Numbered from the stretch's first letter, positions 24,294 through 32,916 are shown. The stretch: 64,000 nucleotides of DNA from Chloroflexota bacterium (GCA_029561345.1 JAKQJC010000016.1:62001-126000), one strand, 5' to 3'. Program-made: numbers and translations. The notes: generated by a model from the sequence alone, not told the origin.

Positions 24294-25946
24294 CTAACGT
24301 GCTGGTGGCAGAAGGACGTGGAAAGTGGTTCCGCGTCCGTATTGACTCTCAACCCATACCCGACCCTTATTGGCTGTGACAATATCGCGCAGCAGGTTTA
24401 AATTAATCCCCAGGCCGCCAAAGCGGTAGATGGGGGGTTTTTCAACCATGTAGCCTTTTTCAAACAGCTTGGGAATATGGCGCGCCTCAATGCCAGTGCC
24501 GTTATCCTTCACCATCAGGTGGGGCTGGTTTTCCAGGTAGTCCACCCTCACCGTCACCTGGCGGCCGCTGGGGCTGTATTTGATGGCGTTGGACACCAGG
24601 CCGTCAGCCACATGCACCATCTGCACCCCATCCGCCAGGGCCAGCACCGGGTCAGAAGACAGCTCGGTTACCAGCGCCACCCCGTTTTTCTGGGCAAACG
24701 GCTGCATCTGGCGCACGGTAAAGCCGGCCACCTCGTTGAGGTCGGCCAGGCCGGGTTTCTTGAACTGGGGCATCTGGCTCAGGCCGCTCATGGCATCGGC
24801 GATGCGCATAATCGAATCAAATTGCGTTTGCACCGCCACAAAGCTCTGGCGTTCATCCGGGTCAAAGCCCGTCAGGCGCACCTGCAGGGCGCGGTCAATG
24901 GCGGCGCTGGCATAAGTCAGCGGCTGACGCATTTCTTCACTGGCCTGGCGCAGCAGTTCGTTCTTGATGCGCTGCAGGGTGTTGGCCGCATCGGCCGACT
25001 GCTGCAGCGAGCGCGCCCGTTCTTCGAGGGCGCGGAACAGGCGGCTGTTGACCAGGCTGATGCCGACATAATCGCTGATGGCTTCCAACAGGTGCTGCTC
25101 GCTGGGGCCGTAGGGGCGCGCCGTCTTGCGCATCATCGAAATCAGCGCCACCACCTTTTTCTGCACCTTCACCGGCACAATCACCGCCGATTGGCCCATC
25201 ACGGCAATTTTGAAGCGTTTGAGGGGTTCACCGTCAATCAACAGAGGTTCGCCCGACATGGCCACCAGCGAGCTGATGCCGTCATCCCAGGGTTGATCCA
25301 TGTGACTGGCCACCGAACTGGGCAGGTTGCGCTGCGAAACCAGGATGAAAGTCTTCTGGGTCTCATCCAGCAGCATGAACCAGCCCATATCTGAAAGGGT
25401 GACCTTGAGGGCCCCCTCCACAATCTTATCAAACAGCGAACGCTGATCCGTCACCGAGGTCACCGCCTTGCCAATGGCAAAAATGGTGGTCAGCTCGCGC
25501 ACACGGTTTTGCAATTCCAGGTTGGTGGATTGGAGCTGCTGGGCCAGGCGGTCTTTTTCGCGCCGCTCGCGCACCTGGCGCAGCACCCGCTCAACCGCCG
25601 AAATCACCTCAGCTTCACGCATCGGCCAGAGCAGGTAATCGGTGGCCCCCAGCCTGAAAGCCTGAATCACATCCGCTTCCAGGCCCTTGCGGGCCACAAT
25701 CACCACTGGCGTGTTGAGGCCCTGTGAACTGAGCGCCACCATCATATCCTTGCCGCTCAGGCCGGGCAGGTTGATATCCACAATGATCACATCCGGCGCG
25801 AACTGCAGGGTCTGTGGGATGGCCGCGGTGGCGTCGCCCACAACCTGCACCTGATAGCCCATGGCCTGCAAAGCCTGCCGGGCAATCAGATCGCTGATGA
25901 TCGGGTCACTTTCAACAACCAGAATTCGGTCTTTCTCGTTTGCCAT
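24294..25946 (-). CDS. Receiver-GAF-degenerate histidine kinase
   Basis: 550 residues, soluble. Receiver domain (1-125) with the phospho-Asp kept (IIVDINLPG), though Lys (YLLWPM) and Thr (VIVARK) positions are altered; a coiled coil; GAF (about 165-310); then a kinase core in which the H-box His is Glu (SEEMRQPLTYAS). ATP-binding motifs are kept: VADGLVSNAIKY, VKDNGTGIE, FGGLGINL. It cannot autophosphorylate in the usual way. The ATG at 25946 is 7 nt from an extended -10 box, so the message is probably leaderless. Confidence 0.9.
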   Translation of the reverse strand: MANEKDRILVVESDPIISDLIARQALQAMGYQVQVVGDATAAIPQTLQFAPDVIIVDINLPGLSGKDMMVALSSQGLNTPVVIVARKGLEADVIQAFRLGATDYLLWPMREAEVISAVERVLRQVRERREKDRLAQQLQSTNLELQNRVRELTTIFAIGKAVTSVTDQRSLFDKIVEGALKVTLSDMGWFMLLDETQKTFILVSQRNLPSSVASHMDQPWDDGISSLVAMSGEPLLIDGEPLKRFKIAVMGQSAVIVPVKVQKKVVALISMMRKTARPYGPSEQHLLEAISDYVGISLVNSRLFRALEERARSLQQSADAANTLQRIKNELLRQASEEMRQPLTYASAAIDRALQVRLTGFDPDERQSFVAVQTQFDSIMRIADAMSGLSQMPQFKKPGLADLNEVAGFTVRQMQPFAQKNGVALVTELSSDPVLALADGVQMVHVADGLVSNAIKYSPSGRQVTVRVDYLENQPHLMVKDNGTGIEARHIPKLFEKGYMVEKPPIYRFGGLGINLNLLRDIVTANKGRVWVESQYGRGTTFHVLLPPAR

Positions 25947-25953
25947 AAACTCT

Positions 25954-25962
25954 AATATAGCA
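25954..25962 (-). promoter_or_regulatory. Extended -10 promoter of the kinase pair
   Basis: TGC then TATATT on the minus strand, ending 7 nt before the ATG: predicted transcription starts at or beside the start codon. Confidence 0.6.
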
Positions 25963-26035
25963 CGAATACACGAAAAAAGGGTATCAAAAAAGGGCCTTCC
26001 GCAAAAAAAGGCGGATGCATATCAGCCAATTTATC

Positions 26036-26065
26036 CTGACTGGGCCAGGCAAATTCCAATATAAT
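26036..26065 (+). promoter_or_regulatory. Second possible promoter upstream of cbpA
   Basis: CTGACT (26036-26041), 18-nt spacer, TATAAT (26060-26065). It would give a longer leader for cbpA or a small RNA; no clear ORF follows it before 26220. Confidence 0.3.
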
Positions 26066-26185
26066 GCTGCCAGCCCGCCTTCACTGTCGCCGCAGATTCA
26101 AGGGCTTCGGGCAATGCACATCGGCTGCAAATCACCAAAGGAGTCCGCTGTAGATAAGAGTTTCATAAGATATGAAGTCACAGGC

Positions 26186-26213
26186 TTGACTCTGCGCCGG
26201 GTCATTATACAAT
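26186..26213 (+). promoter_or_regulatory. Promoter of the cbpA-htrA genes (leaderless)
   Basis: TTGACT (26186-26191), 16-nt spacer, TACAAT (26208-26213). The ATG begins 7 nt after the -10 box and no ribosome site precedes it. Confidence 0.75.
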
Positions 26214-26219
26214 GATAGT

Positions 26220-27140
26220 ATGGAATATAAAGATTACTACAAAATTCTGGGCGTGCCCCAAAACGCCAGCGATGCTGAGATCAAACGCGCCTATCGCAAA
26301 CTTGCCATGACTTACCACCCGGACCGCAACCCGGGAGACAGGGCCGCGGAAGAAAAATTCAAGGAGATCAACGAGGCCTACCAGGTGCTTGGCGATGCTG
26401 AGCGGCGTTCACGCTACGACCAGCTTGGCGAATCTTACTCCAGCTGGCAGCAGACCGGCGGCGCCGGCGGCTTCAACTGGGGCGACTGGTTCACCCGCCA
26501 GCCCCAGGGCCAGGGCCGCACCACCGTCACGGCCGAAGATCTGAATGAAGCCTTTGGCGGCGCGGGTGGTTTTTCTGATTTCTTCAGTGCCATTTTTGGC
26601 GGCGCAGCTCAAACCAGCGCCGGCGGTGCGCGCCGCACCCGCCGCCCGGCGGTCTATGACCAGCCGGTGGTGATCAGCTTTGCCGAGGCCTTCAAAGGCA
26701 CCGAGCGCACCCTGCAGGTGGGCAGCCGCCGCCTGGAGGTAAAAATTCCCGCCGGCGCCCACACCGGCACCCGCGTGCGCGTGCCCCGCGGCGGCCCCTC
26801 TGAAAGCGATCTGCACCTGATTGTTGAAGTCAGCGAAGATCCGCGCTTTGAACGCCAGGGCGACAACCTGTACACCGAAACCACAATAGACCTGTTCACC
26901 GCCGTCCTCGGCGGCCAGGCCAGCGTGACCACCCCGGCCGGCAACGTGCTGCTGACCATCCCTGCGGGCACCCAGCCAGGCGCCACTTTCCGTCTGAGCG
27001 GGCGCGGCATGCCGCACCTGAAAGACCCGCAGCATGCTGGCGATCTTTTTGCCCGCATTAAAGTCACGCTGCCCAAACAGCTCAACGATCAACAGCGCGC
27101 GCTTTTTGAGCAGCTTCGCAGCCTGACATCACATCATTGA
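26220..27140 (+). CDS. cbpA: DnaJ-class co-chaperone (CbpA type)
   Basis: 306 residues. J-domain at the N-terminus (DYYKILGVPQNASDAEIKRAY) with the HPD motif in YHPDRNPGD. A Gly/Ala-rich linker follows (about 75-140) and then two beta-barrel substrate-binding domains; there is no Cys-rich zinc finger, so it is the type-B form. It stimulates Hsp70 ATPase, presumably DnaK at 14947. The strong promoter leaves no leader. The HtrA-like protease gene follows after 9 nt, forming a protein quality-control pair. Confidence 0.93.
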   Translation: MEYKDYYKILGVPQNASDAEIKRAYRKLAMTYHPDRNPGDRAAEEKFKEINEAYQVLGDAERRSRYDQLGESYSSWQQTGGAGGFNWGDWFTRQPQGQGRTTVTAEDLNEAFGGAGGFSDFFSAIFGGAAQTSAGGARRTRRPAVYDQPVVISFAEAFKGTERTLQVGSRRLEVKIPAGAHTGTRVRVPRGGPSESDLHLIVEVSEDPRFERQGDNLYTETTIDLFTAVLGGQASVTTPAGNVLLTIPAGTQPGATFRLSGRGMPHLKDPQHAGDLFARIKVTLPKQLNDQQRALFEQLRSLTSHH

Positions 27141-27149
27141 GGTTTTAAC

Positions 27150-28331
27150 ATGTTAACTGCAAAGAAACCATTTTACTGGTTTGCTGTTCTGGCTCTGGTG
27201 GCAGCCATGCTGGCCTGCCGCCTGCCCGGCAGCGGCGCGCTCACTCCGGCGCCTGTCCAATCCGTCCCAACGGCCGCCCCCATTCCGCAAGTCACCTCAC
27301 CGAATATGGATATTTCACCCGATTCCGACCTGTATTCCCTTATTCAGAGTTCCCTGACCGACCTTTACCAGGAAGTCAGCCCCGGCGTGGTATCCATTCT
27401 GGTCACCAACCAGTTAGGCTCAGGCACCGGTTCGGGTTTTGTGTATGATATGGAAGGCCATATCATCACCAACTACCATGTGGTGGAAGGCGCCGATACC
27501 CTGGAGGTGGATTTCCCCTCCGGCTTCAAGGCCTACGCCACCCTGGTGGGCACCGATCTCGATTCGGACCTGGCCATCATTAAAGTGAAGGCCCCGCCCG
27601 AAGAGCTTCACCCTCTCAGGCTGGGCAATTCTGACGAATTGCAAATCGGACAGACCGTGGTGGCCATTGGCAACCCCTTCGGCCTGAACGGCACCATGAC
27701 CATGGGCATCGTTTCGGCCAAAGGCCGCACCCTCGATTCCATGCGCCAGACCTCGGGCGGCAATTACTTCACCGCTGGCGACCTGATCCAGACCGATACC
27801 GCCATCAACCCCGGCAATTCTGGCGGCCCCCTGCTGAACCTCGACGGCGAGGTGGTGGGGGTCAACCGCGCCATCCGCACCACCGGCGTCACCGCCGATG
27901 GCGAGCCGCTCAATTCGGGCATTGGCTTTGCCGTATCCATCAACATCGTCGCCCGCGTCGCGCCGGCCATCATTGCCAACGGTGAATATAAATACCCCTA
28001 CCTGGGGGTGAGCAGCCTGCCTGAACTGACCCTGGCCAGCCAGGAAATTCTGGGCCTGCCCCGCTCCACTGGCGCTTACATTACAGACGTGGTGAAGGGC
28101 AGTCCGGCTGATAAAGCCGGACTGCGTGCCGGCACCCGCCCCCTTGACCAGACCGACCTGAAGGCCGGCGGCGATTTGATCATCGCCGTGGACGGCCGCC
28201 CGGTGATGGTCTTTGGCGACATGCTCAGTTACATGATCAACAACAAAGGCCCGGGTGATGTGATCACCGTCACTATTCTGCGCGGTGATCAACAGCTCGA
28301 TCTTGAAGTCACCCTGGGCGAACGCCCCTGA
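27150..28331 (+). CDS. HtrA/DegP-like serine protease, lipoprotein
   Basis: 393 residues. N-terminal signal with lipobox AMLAC, a Pro-rich linker, a trypsin-like domain with His (ITNYHVVEG), Asp (DLDSDLAIIK) and Ser (NPGNSGGPLL), and one C-terminal PDZ domain (YLGVSSLPEL...). It should degrade or refold damaged proteins outside the cytoplasm. One PDZ instead of two is like DegS or S1C proteases of this group. It shares the cbpA promoter. Confidence 0.93.
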   Translation: MLTAKKPFYWFAVLALVAAMLACRLPGSGALTPAPVQSVPTAAPIPQVTSPNMDISPDSDLYSLIQSSLTDLYQEVSPGVVSILVTNQLGSGTGSGFVYDMEGHIITNYHVVEGADTLEVDFPSGFKAYATLVGTDLDSDLAIIKVKAPPEELHPLRLGNSDELQIGQTVVAIGNPFGLNGTMTMGIVSAKGRTLDSMRQTSGGNYFTAGDLIQTDTAINPGNSGGPLLNLDGEVVGVNRAIRTTGVTADGEPLNSGIGFAVSINIVARVAPAIIANGEYKYPYLGVSSLPELTLASQEILGLPRSTGAYITDVVKGSPADKAGLRAGTRPLDQTDLKAGGDLIIAVDGRPVMVFGDMLSYMINNKGPGDVITVTILRGDQQLDLEVTLGERP

Positions 28332-28458
28332 TTCAACGGCCTGTTGAAGGCGTCCCGGCTGACCTGTCCTGGGAGAACAGGCGCAGGAACCCCTTCCCAA
28401 ATTATCAGCCGCCGCACGGCGGCCTCACCAACCCTGTTCTTTAAAAACTCACCCCTTT

Positions 28459-28528
28459 CAGCACATCTCATCCCAGCCCATGCGCCTTTAGGCCGATCGC
28501 AAGAGATGTGCTGCTGCGGCGCATGGGT
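28459..28528 (+). ncRNA. Candidate structured RNA (H-type pseudoknot) upstream of the baeRF gene
   Basis: Two perfect helices are interleaved: 28459-28469 pairs with 28503-28513 (11 bp) and 28477-28486 pairs with 28518-28527 (10 bp), giving an A-B-A'-B' order. Loops are 7, 16 and 4 nt. A further stem (28550-28557 with 28573-28580, one G-U) lies between it and the ribosome site at 28597. The gene-less stretch 28332-28609 also has a GC hairpin at 28408-28423. No known riboswitch was recognised; it may be a cis-regulator or a separate small RNA. Confidence 0.5.
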
Positions 28529-28609
28529 GGAGCTATCCTGTTTTGTCAGGCTGGCGGATCAGAGTCTTTCTGCCGCCGGCCAGAAAACCAATCAATAAAG
28601 GAGGCTTAT

Positions 28610-29707
28610 ATGATCATCGAACAAGACTTGCGGGAACTGCTGGATCATCCTGCGTCCGGCCCGGTACTCAGCCTGTACCTGAACACGGCTCCTTCGGCAG
28701 GCACCACAGAGACCTATAAACTGCGCCTGAAAAACATGCTCAAGGAAGCTGGTTTACCGCAAGATGCCAACCTGATCGAAAGGCATTTCAACCTTGAATA
28801 TGATTGGAACGGCAGGGGGGTGGCGGTTTTCTCAAATGCAGCCACCAATTTCCTGCGCGTCTTCCCTCTGGGCATTCCGGTACGCGATCAGGTTTATGTC
28901 ACTCCCAAAGCTGTCGTCAAACCGCTGGCTGATCTGCTGGATGATTACGGCGGTTACGGCGTGGTCCTGGTAGATCGCCAGGGCGCGCGAGCCTTCTACT
29001 ATCACCTCGGCGAACTGCTTGAACAGGAAGGCGTGATGGGTGAAACGGTCAAGCATACCAAGCTGGGCGGCGCCTCAGCCAAGCCTGGCATGCGCGGCGG
29101 CACCGCCGGCCAGACCCATTACGAAGAAGAAGTGGTGGATCGCAATATGAAGGAGAACGCCGAATTTGCAGTGCACTTCTTTGAAGGGCGCAAGGTGCGG
29201 CGTGTGTTGATCGGCGGCACAGATGACAATGTGGCCCTCTTCCGCAGCCAGCTGCCAAAATCGTGGCAGAGCCTGGTGGTGGGCAGCTTCCCCATCAGCA
29301 TGACCGCCAGCCATGTGGATGTGCTTGAAAAAGCCCTGCAAATTGGTATGGAAGCCGAAGCGCGGCGCGAAAGCCGCCTGGTGGACCAGCTCTTCTCAGG
29401 AGCCGCGCGCGGCAGCGCCGAAGTTGGCCTGCGCGGCGTGCTGCAGGCCGTGCATGAAAACCGCGTGGAACTGCTGCTGGTGCTGGAAGGCTTCAAGGCC
29501 CCCGGCTACCGCTGCCAGGCCTGCGGTCTGATGACCGCTCTGCAAACCCAGGCCTGCCCGGCCTGCGGCGGCGAAATAAAGTATGTGGATGACGTGGTCA
29601 CCCCCGCCGTTCACCAAGCCATGCTCAACGGTGCTGACATTCAAATCGTGCATGTTTCGCCCGCTTTGCATAAGGCCGGCGATATCGGCGCCATGCTGCG
29701 CTATTAA
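28610..29707 (+). CDS. Bacterial eRF1/Vms1-like (baeRF) protein with zinc ribbon
   Basis: 365 residues from ATG 28610, chosen for AAAGGAGG 5 nt upstream; the frame opens earlier at 28508 inside the structured leader. Architecture matches archaeal/eukaryotic release-factor-like proteins: an N-terminal domain with SLYLNT, a middle domain with VVLVDRQGARAFYYHLGE and a GxxGQ loop (MRGGTAGQTHYEEE), and a C-terminal eL30-like domain with a zinc ribbon (CQACGL...CPACGG). Bacterial members are thought to act on stalled ribosomes or peptidyl-tRNA, which is inferred only. Followed by a strong terminator. Confidence 0.8.
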   Translation: MIIEQDLRELLDHPASGPVLSLYLNTAPSAGTTETYKLRLKNMLKEAGLPQDANLIERHFNLEYDWNGRGVAVFSNAATNFLRVFPLGIPVRDQVYVTPKAVVKPLADLLDDYGGYGVVLVDRQGARAFYYHLGELLEQEGVMGETVKHTKLGGASAKPGMRGGTAGQTHYEEEVVDRNMKENAEFAVHFFEGRKVRRVLIGGTDDNVALFRSQLPKSWQSLVVGSFPISMTASHVDVLEKALQIGMEAEARRESRLVDQLFSGAARGSAEVGLRGVLQAVHENRVELLLVLEGFKAPGYRCQACGLMTALQTQACPACGGEIKYVDDVVTPAVHQAMLNGADIQIVHVSPALHKAGDIGAMLRY

Positions 29708-29723
29708 TATCCAGGTTAACTGC

Positions 29724-29759
29724 AAAACGGCATCCAGGGTTTCTGGATGCCGTTTTTTT
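29724..29759 (+). terminator. Terminator of the baeRF gene
   Basis: 14-bp stem (29724-29737 with 29743-29756) and a T-run. Confidence 0.92.
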
Positions 29760-29894
29760 ATCCGCAAGGGATCCATATCCGTCTTCAGAGCAAATGGGCA
29801 GCCAGAATTCGCCGGCAGCCCCGCTGCCTTTCGGCAGATCGACCTCCATCTCAGTCGCACGGGCAACCTGGTCTGCCGGTTCCATAAAGGCATC

Positions 29895-30374
29895 TTAATC
29901 GAGGTCGTGGCTCATCTTTTGGCTGAGGGTCCGGTAGCCCAGGGCCTCGTAGAGTTCAATGGCGGTGCTGTTGAAGGCACACACATTCAGTTCAATGGCG
30001 GCGGCCCCTTTGGTCTTGGCCCAGGCCTGACCATATTCCATCAACATGCGGCCAATGCCGCGCCGTTGAAAGGTTTTTTTGACCACCAGGCATTCCACCA
30101 CAGCAAAAAAACGCGGCACCAGAATGGGCAGGGGCGGCGTCTCGCGGACGAAAAGATGCACCAGGCCAGCGGCCTGTCCATCTGCCGCGGCCAGGAAAAA
30201 GCCCACCGACTCATCGGCCAGGCGGCTCAGATAATACTCGCGTTCGCGAACCGGGCCGCTGTTGGGCTGAAAAATTTGCGGCTCATTTTCGCAATGGTAG
30301 GTGTCAATTTCATGGAGAAGTTCACACACATCCGCATAATCATCTGGCGTGGCTTTGCGAATTTCGATATCCAT
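29895..30374 (-). CDS. GNAT-family acetyltransferase
   Basis: 159 residues from ATG 30374 (AGAAGGAAG site); the frame extends to 30416 without a ribosome site. Opens IEIRKATPDDYADV and has the acetyl-CoA motif VVKKTFQRRGIGRMLM, then IELNVCAFNSTAIELYEALGY, a complete GCN5-related fold. Acetyl acceptor unknown. Single gene. Confidence 0.9.
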   Translation of the reverse strand: MDIEIRKATPDDYADVCELLHEIDTYHCENEPQIFQPNSGPVREREYYLSRLADESVGFFLAAADGQAAGLVHLFVRETPPLPILVPRFFAVVECLVVKKTFQRRGIGRMLMEYGQAWAKTKGAAAIELNVCAFNSTAIELYEALGYRTLSQKMSHDLD

Positions 30375-30403
30375 GCAGCTTCCTTCTGTTTGATAACTTG
30401 AAA

Positions 30404-30437
30404 CGCACCCTGTCATCCCGATGGGCGACAGGGTGCG
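30404..30437 (-). terminator. Hairpin after the HhH membrane-protein gene
   Basis: Perfect 11-bp stem (30404-30414 with 30427-30437); the flanking T-run on the minus strand is short (TTTCAA), so termination is only possible. Confidence 0.4.
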
Positions 30438-30479
30438 CCTGAAATCATGCCGTTCCCGCCGGTCAGCGCCGGTGTTTTA

Positions 30480-31604
30480 TTATTTTATCTCATCCAGCAG
30501 GGTGCGCAGGCCGTTGAAGAAACGGGTGGCAGTGCGGGCCTGGTCCTGAAGGTCGAGCACCTGGTCATCCACCTCGGTGAGATGCGCTTCCACCGTCTTG
30601 GTGCGCGCGCCCACCGCATCCAAATCGGAGCGCAGGGTTGTCAGGTCTTGACTGAGGCTGTCGAGGCGGGTGTTCACCGCCTGCAGAGCGCCCACCTGGG
30701 TTTTAAGGCTCTCCACATCCTGGCGAATGGCGGCCGATTGATCATTCAACGCGTTCACCGTCTCCACCAGGGCATTGCCCTGAGTGGCCGGGGCATAGAC
30801 CAGTCCGCGGTTGATCAACGCCAGTGTGCCCAGGGTGAGGCCCACCCCCAGCAGCACAGAAAAGAACATGGTGCCGAGCAGCCAGGCAGCCAGTTCCAGG
30901 CGGCCAATGCCGGTTTTGGGTTTTGGGGCGGCGGCCGGAACAGACGGCGCTGGAGCCGGCTGCGGGGCAGGCACAACCATCATCGCTGAAGGCTGTGGGG
31001 CAGGCGCGGCTTCAACAGCTGACGCCGGGGATGCCTCAACCGCCGCGGGCAGCATTTCGGGGGGCAAATGCGACATCAACGGACCCTCTGGGGCTGGCGG
31101 AAGTTCCTCTGCCATCAGGGAAAGCTCTGCGGCAGAGCTTTCCACCTGCGCAATTCTACTCAGATGAAGGCTTTCTTCAAAGCTCTCATCTGAGGGGCGT
31201 TCATCATTATCCCCTTCGCTCGCAAAAGCCTCGGGCAGCGGTGTCATCTGCACAAGAGGTTCCGGTAAACCCTCTGGCTCCGGGGCTGGCGCCGCTTCAA
31301 GTGCAGCAGGCAGGGCTTCTGCTTCTGGCAGGGGCTCAACGGCAGCTTCATCATCGGCTTCGCCGGTTTGCTCCAACGGCTCCGGCTCAGCCAGCGCCGC
31401 CGCCAGCATGCTTTCATTTTCCACCATCACCAGATCGCGAATTTTCTTGTAAGCCCCCTTGCCCAGGCCCTTCACCTCGCGCAGGTCTTCCACCGTCTGG
31501 TAAGGCCGCCCGGCTATGATCAATTCGACGCGCTCCGGGTTCATGCCCGGCAAAGACAGCAGTTCTTCAGCCGCTGCCTGGTTCAGGTTAATAAGTTCAG
31601 TCAT
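30480..31604 (-). CDS. Membrane protein with N-terminal helix-hairpin-helix and C-terminal coiled coil
   Basis: 374 residues. Residues about 1-65 contain two HhH motifs (EELLSLPGMNPERVELI and LREVKGLGKGAYKKIRDL), a domain that normally binds DNA. A long Pro/Ala/Glu linker (about 70-235) leads to one transmembrane helix (about 240-268) and a C-terminal coiled coil (about 280-370). With the HhH side likely cytoplasmic, it could tether DNA or a protein to the membrane. GGAGG site. A protein of opposite order is encoded at 48161. Confidence 0.75.
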   Translation of the reverse strand: MTELINLNQAAAEELLSLPGMNPERVELIIAGRPYQTVEDLREVKGLGKGAYKKIRDLVMVENESMLAAALAEPEPLEQTGEADDEAAVEPLPEAEALPAALEAAPAPEPEGLPEPLVQMTPLPEAFASEGDNDERPSDESFEESLHLSRIAQVESSAAELSLMAEELPPAPEGPLMSHLPPEMLPAAVEASPASAVEAAPAPQPSAMMVVPAPQPAPAPSVPAAAPKPKTGIGRLELAAWLLGTMFFSVLLGVGLTLGTLALINRGLVYAPATQGNALVETVNALNDQSAAIRQDVESLKTQVGALQAVNTRLDSLSQDLTTLRSDLDAVGARTKTVEAHLTEVDDQVLDLQDQARTATRFFNGLRTLLDEIK

Positions 31605-31727
31605 GAGGAACCTCCATCACAGTTTTAATTCAATGGATCTGTTATCAGTATAGCTTAAAAACGAAGATGGGGGTGTTAAAAAGGCAGGCTCATGGTGCGG
31701 GTATGCGCTCAATATGTGTCCTGCCGC

Positions 31728-32300
31728 TCACAACCTAAACCGCCGGCGTTCAGGCTGGCCCAACAACGGCACTGCTGCCAGCAGAAGGCCAAAACACAGG
31801 CCGCCTGACAGAATCAAAGGCCAGCACACATCGGGCGTGCCCAATGCCCGCCCAAGCCAATCCAGCAGCGGTCCAGCAAATTCCAACACAGCGCCGAGCA
31901 GCGCCTGTGCTTCTTCAGATTGAACCAGGTAAATGGGCAGCACCAACGACAGGGCGCCCAGCAGGCACAGAACCACATCCTTCCAGGTCACCAGCTGGCG
32001 CAGCTCGGCCAGCAGCAGGCGCCATTCAAAGCCGGGGGCGGTTTGCTGCGTTTGATTCACTGCCGTCATCACATTCGAAAACAAAGCCGGCAGAGGCGTT
32101 TCCAGCGGCAGAGTACGCAGGGCTTCCTCCGTCATCTCCCAGTCGCTTTCAGGAGTGATTTGCGAGGTTTCATTCACCGCCGCCATCACATTCAAAAACA
32201 AAGCCGGCGGGGGCGCCTCCAGGGGCTGCTGGCTCAATGCGGCGTCCAGCCCGTCGCGAGTCTCATCGTGATCAGATGCAAAAAAGAAGTTCGGGGTCAT
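31728..32300 (-). CDS. Putative anti-sigma/membrane partner of the ECF sigma factor
   Basis: 190 residues. It starts at ATG 32300, overlapping the sigma gene's stop by ATGA, with AGGAGG 6 nt upstream. The N-terminal half contains a repeated unit (PPPALFLNVMAAVNET and PLPALFSNVMTAVNQT, about residues 30-45 and 70-85). The C-terminal half has two hydrophobic segments (VVLCLLGALSLVLPIYLV and CWPLILSGGLCFGLLLAAVPLL). No zinc-binding HxxxCxxC anti-sigma motif is seen, so the role is inferred from coupling to the sigma gene and its membrane topology. Confidence 0.6.
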   Translation of the reverse strand: MTPNFFFASDHDETRDGLDAALSQQPLEAPPPALFLNVMAAVNETSQITPESDWEMTEEALRTLPLETPLPALFSNVMTAVNQTQQTAPGFEWRLLLAELRQLVTWKDVVLCLLGALSLVLPIYLVQSEEAQALLGAVLEFAGPLLDWLGRALGTPDVCWPLILSGGLCFGLLLAAVPLLGQPERRRFRL

Positions 32301-32878
32301 GCGTACACCTCCTCTTGCAATCGTCCAGCCATAACCAGGGCAGCCCGCAAAGCAGCATGGGTGCGAAACAGGCCGGTCTTGACGCTGCCCAGCGGCATGG
32401 CCGTAATTTCAGCGATCTCCTCGTATGAAAGTTCCTGCTGGTAGCGCAGCTGCACCAGCAGCCGCTGGGCCGGGGTGAGCTGCTGGATTTTTTGCTGCAG
32501 CAAAGCGCGCAGTTCGTTTTTTTCAAAAAGGTGGGCCGGGTTGGCGCCCTCGCCCGGCAGCGGCAGGCTTTCGGCGGCCTCATCCACCGGCAGAGCTTCC
32601 ATTTCACGTTTCAGACGCGGGCGGCGGTTGTAGCACTGGTTGATGACAATCTTGTACAGCCAGGTGCTGAAGCGCGCCTCCTGGCGGAATCCCGGCAGGG
32701 CCTGCCAGGCCTTCAGAAAAGCCTCCTGCGCCAGGTCCTGCGCTTCCTGCGGATCACCGCAGCCGCGCAGCGCCAGGTTGTACACGAAAGTCTGATGCAT
32801 CAGCACCAGTTCGCCAAAGGCCTGCGCATCTCCCAGCCGCGCGCGCTGCACCAGTTTCGTTTCCTGTTCTGTTATCAT
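32297..32878 (-). CDS. ECF-family RNA polymerase sigma factor
   Basis: 193 residues. Region 2 (AFGELVLMHQTFVYNLALR...QDLAQEAFLKAWQAL) and region 4 (LSYEEIAEITAMPLGSVKTGLFRTHAAL) of group IV sigma factors. The region before the ATG carries an ECF promoter identical in spacing to the one for the divergent 33093 gene, so autoregulation is expected. Its partner follows with a 4-nt overlap. The weak GGAATAAG before the ATG and a -10 box 8 nt away suggest a very short leader. Confidence 0.93.
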   Translation of the reverse strand: MITEQETKLVQRARLGDAQAFGELVLMHQTFVYNLALRGCGDPQEAQDLAQEAFLKAWQALPGFRQEARFSTWLYKIVINQCYNRRPRLKREMEALPVDEAAESLPLPGEGANPAHLFEKNELRALLQQKIQQLTPAQRLLVQLRYQQELSYEEIAEITAMPLGSVKTGLFRTHAALRAALVMAGRLQEEVYA

Positions 32879-32886
32879 CTTATTCC

Positions 32887-32916
32887 ATTAGACAGCCTGC
32901 GGGCAAAAAAGTTTCA
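32887..32916 (-). promoter_or_regulatory. ECF promoter of the sigma gene
   Basis: TGAAAC (32916-32911), 16-nt spacer, TGTCTAAT (32894-32887) on the minus strand; resembles GAAC/TCTA-type ECF promoters. Twin of 32960-32989. Confidence 0.8.
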
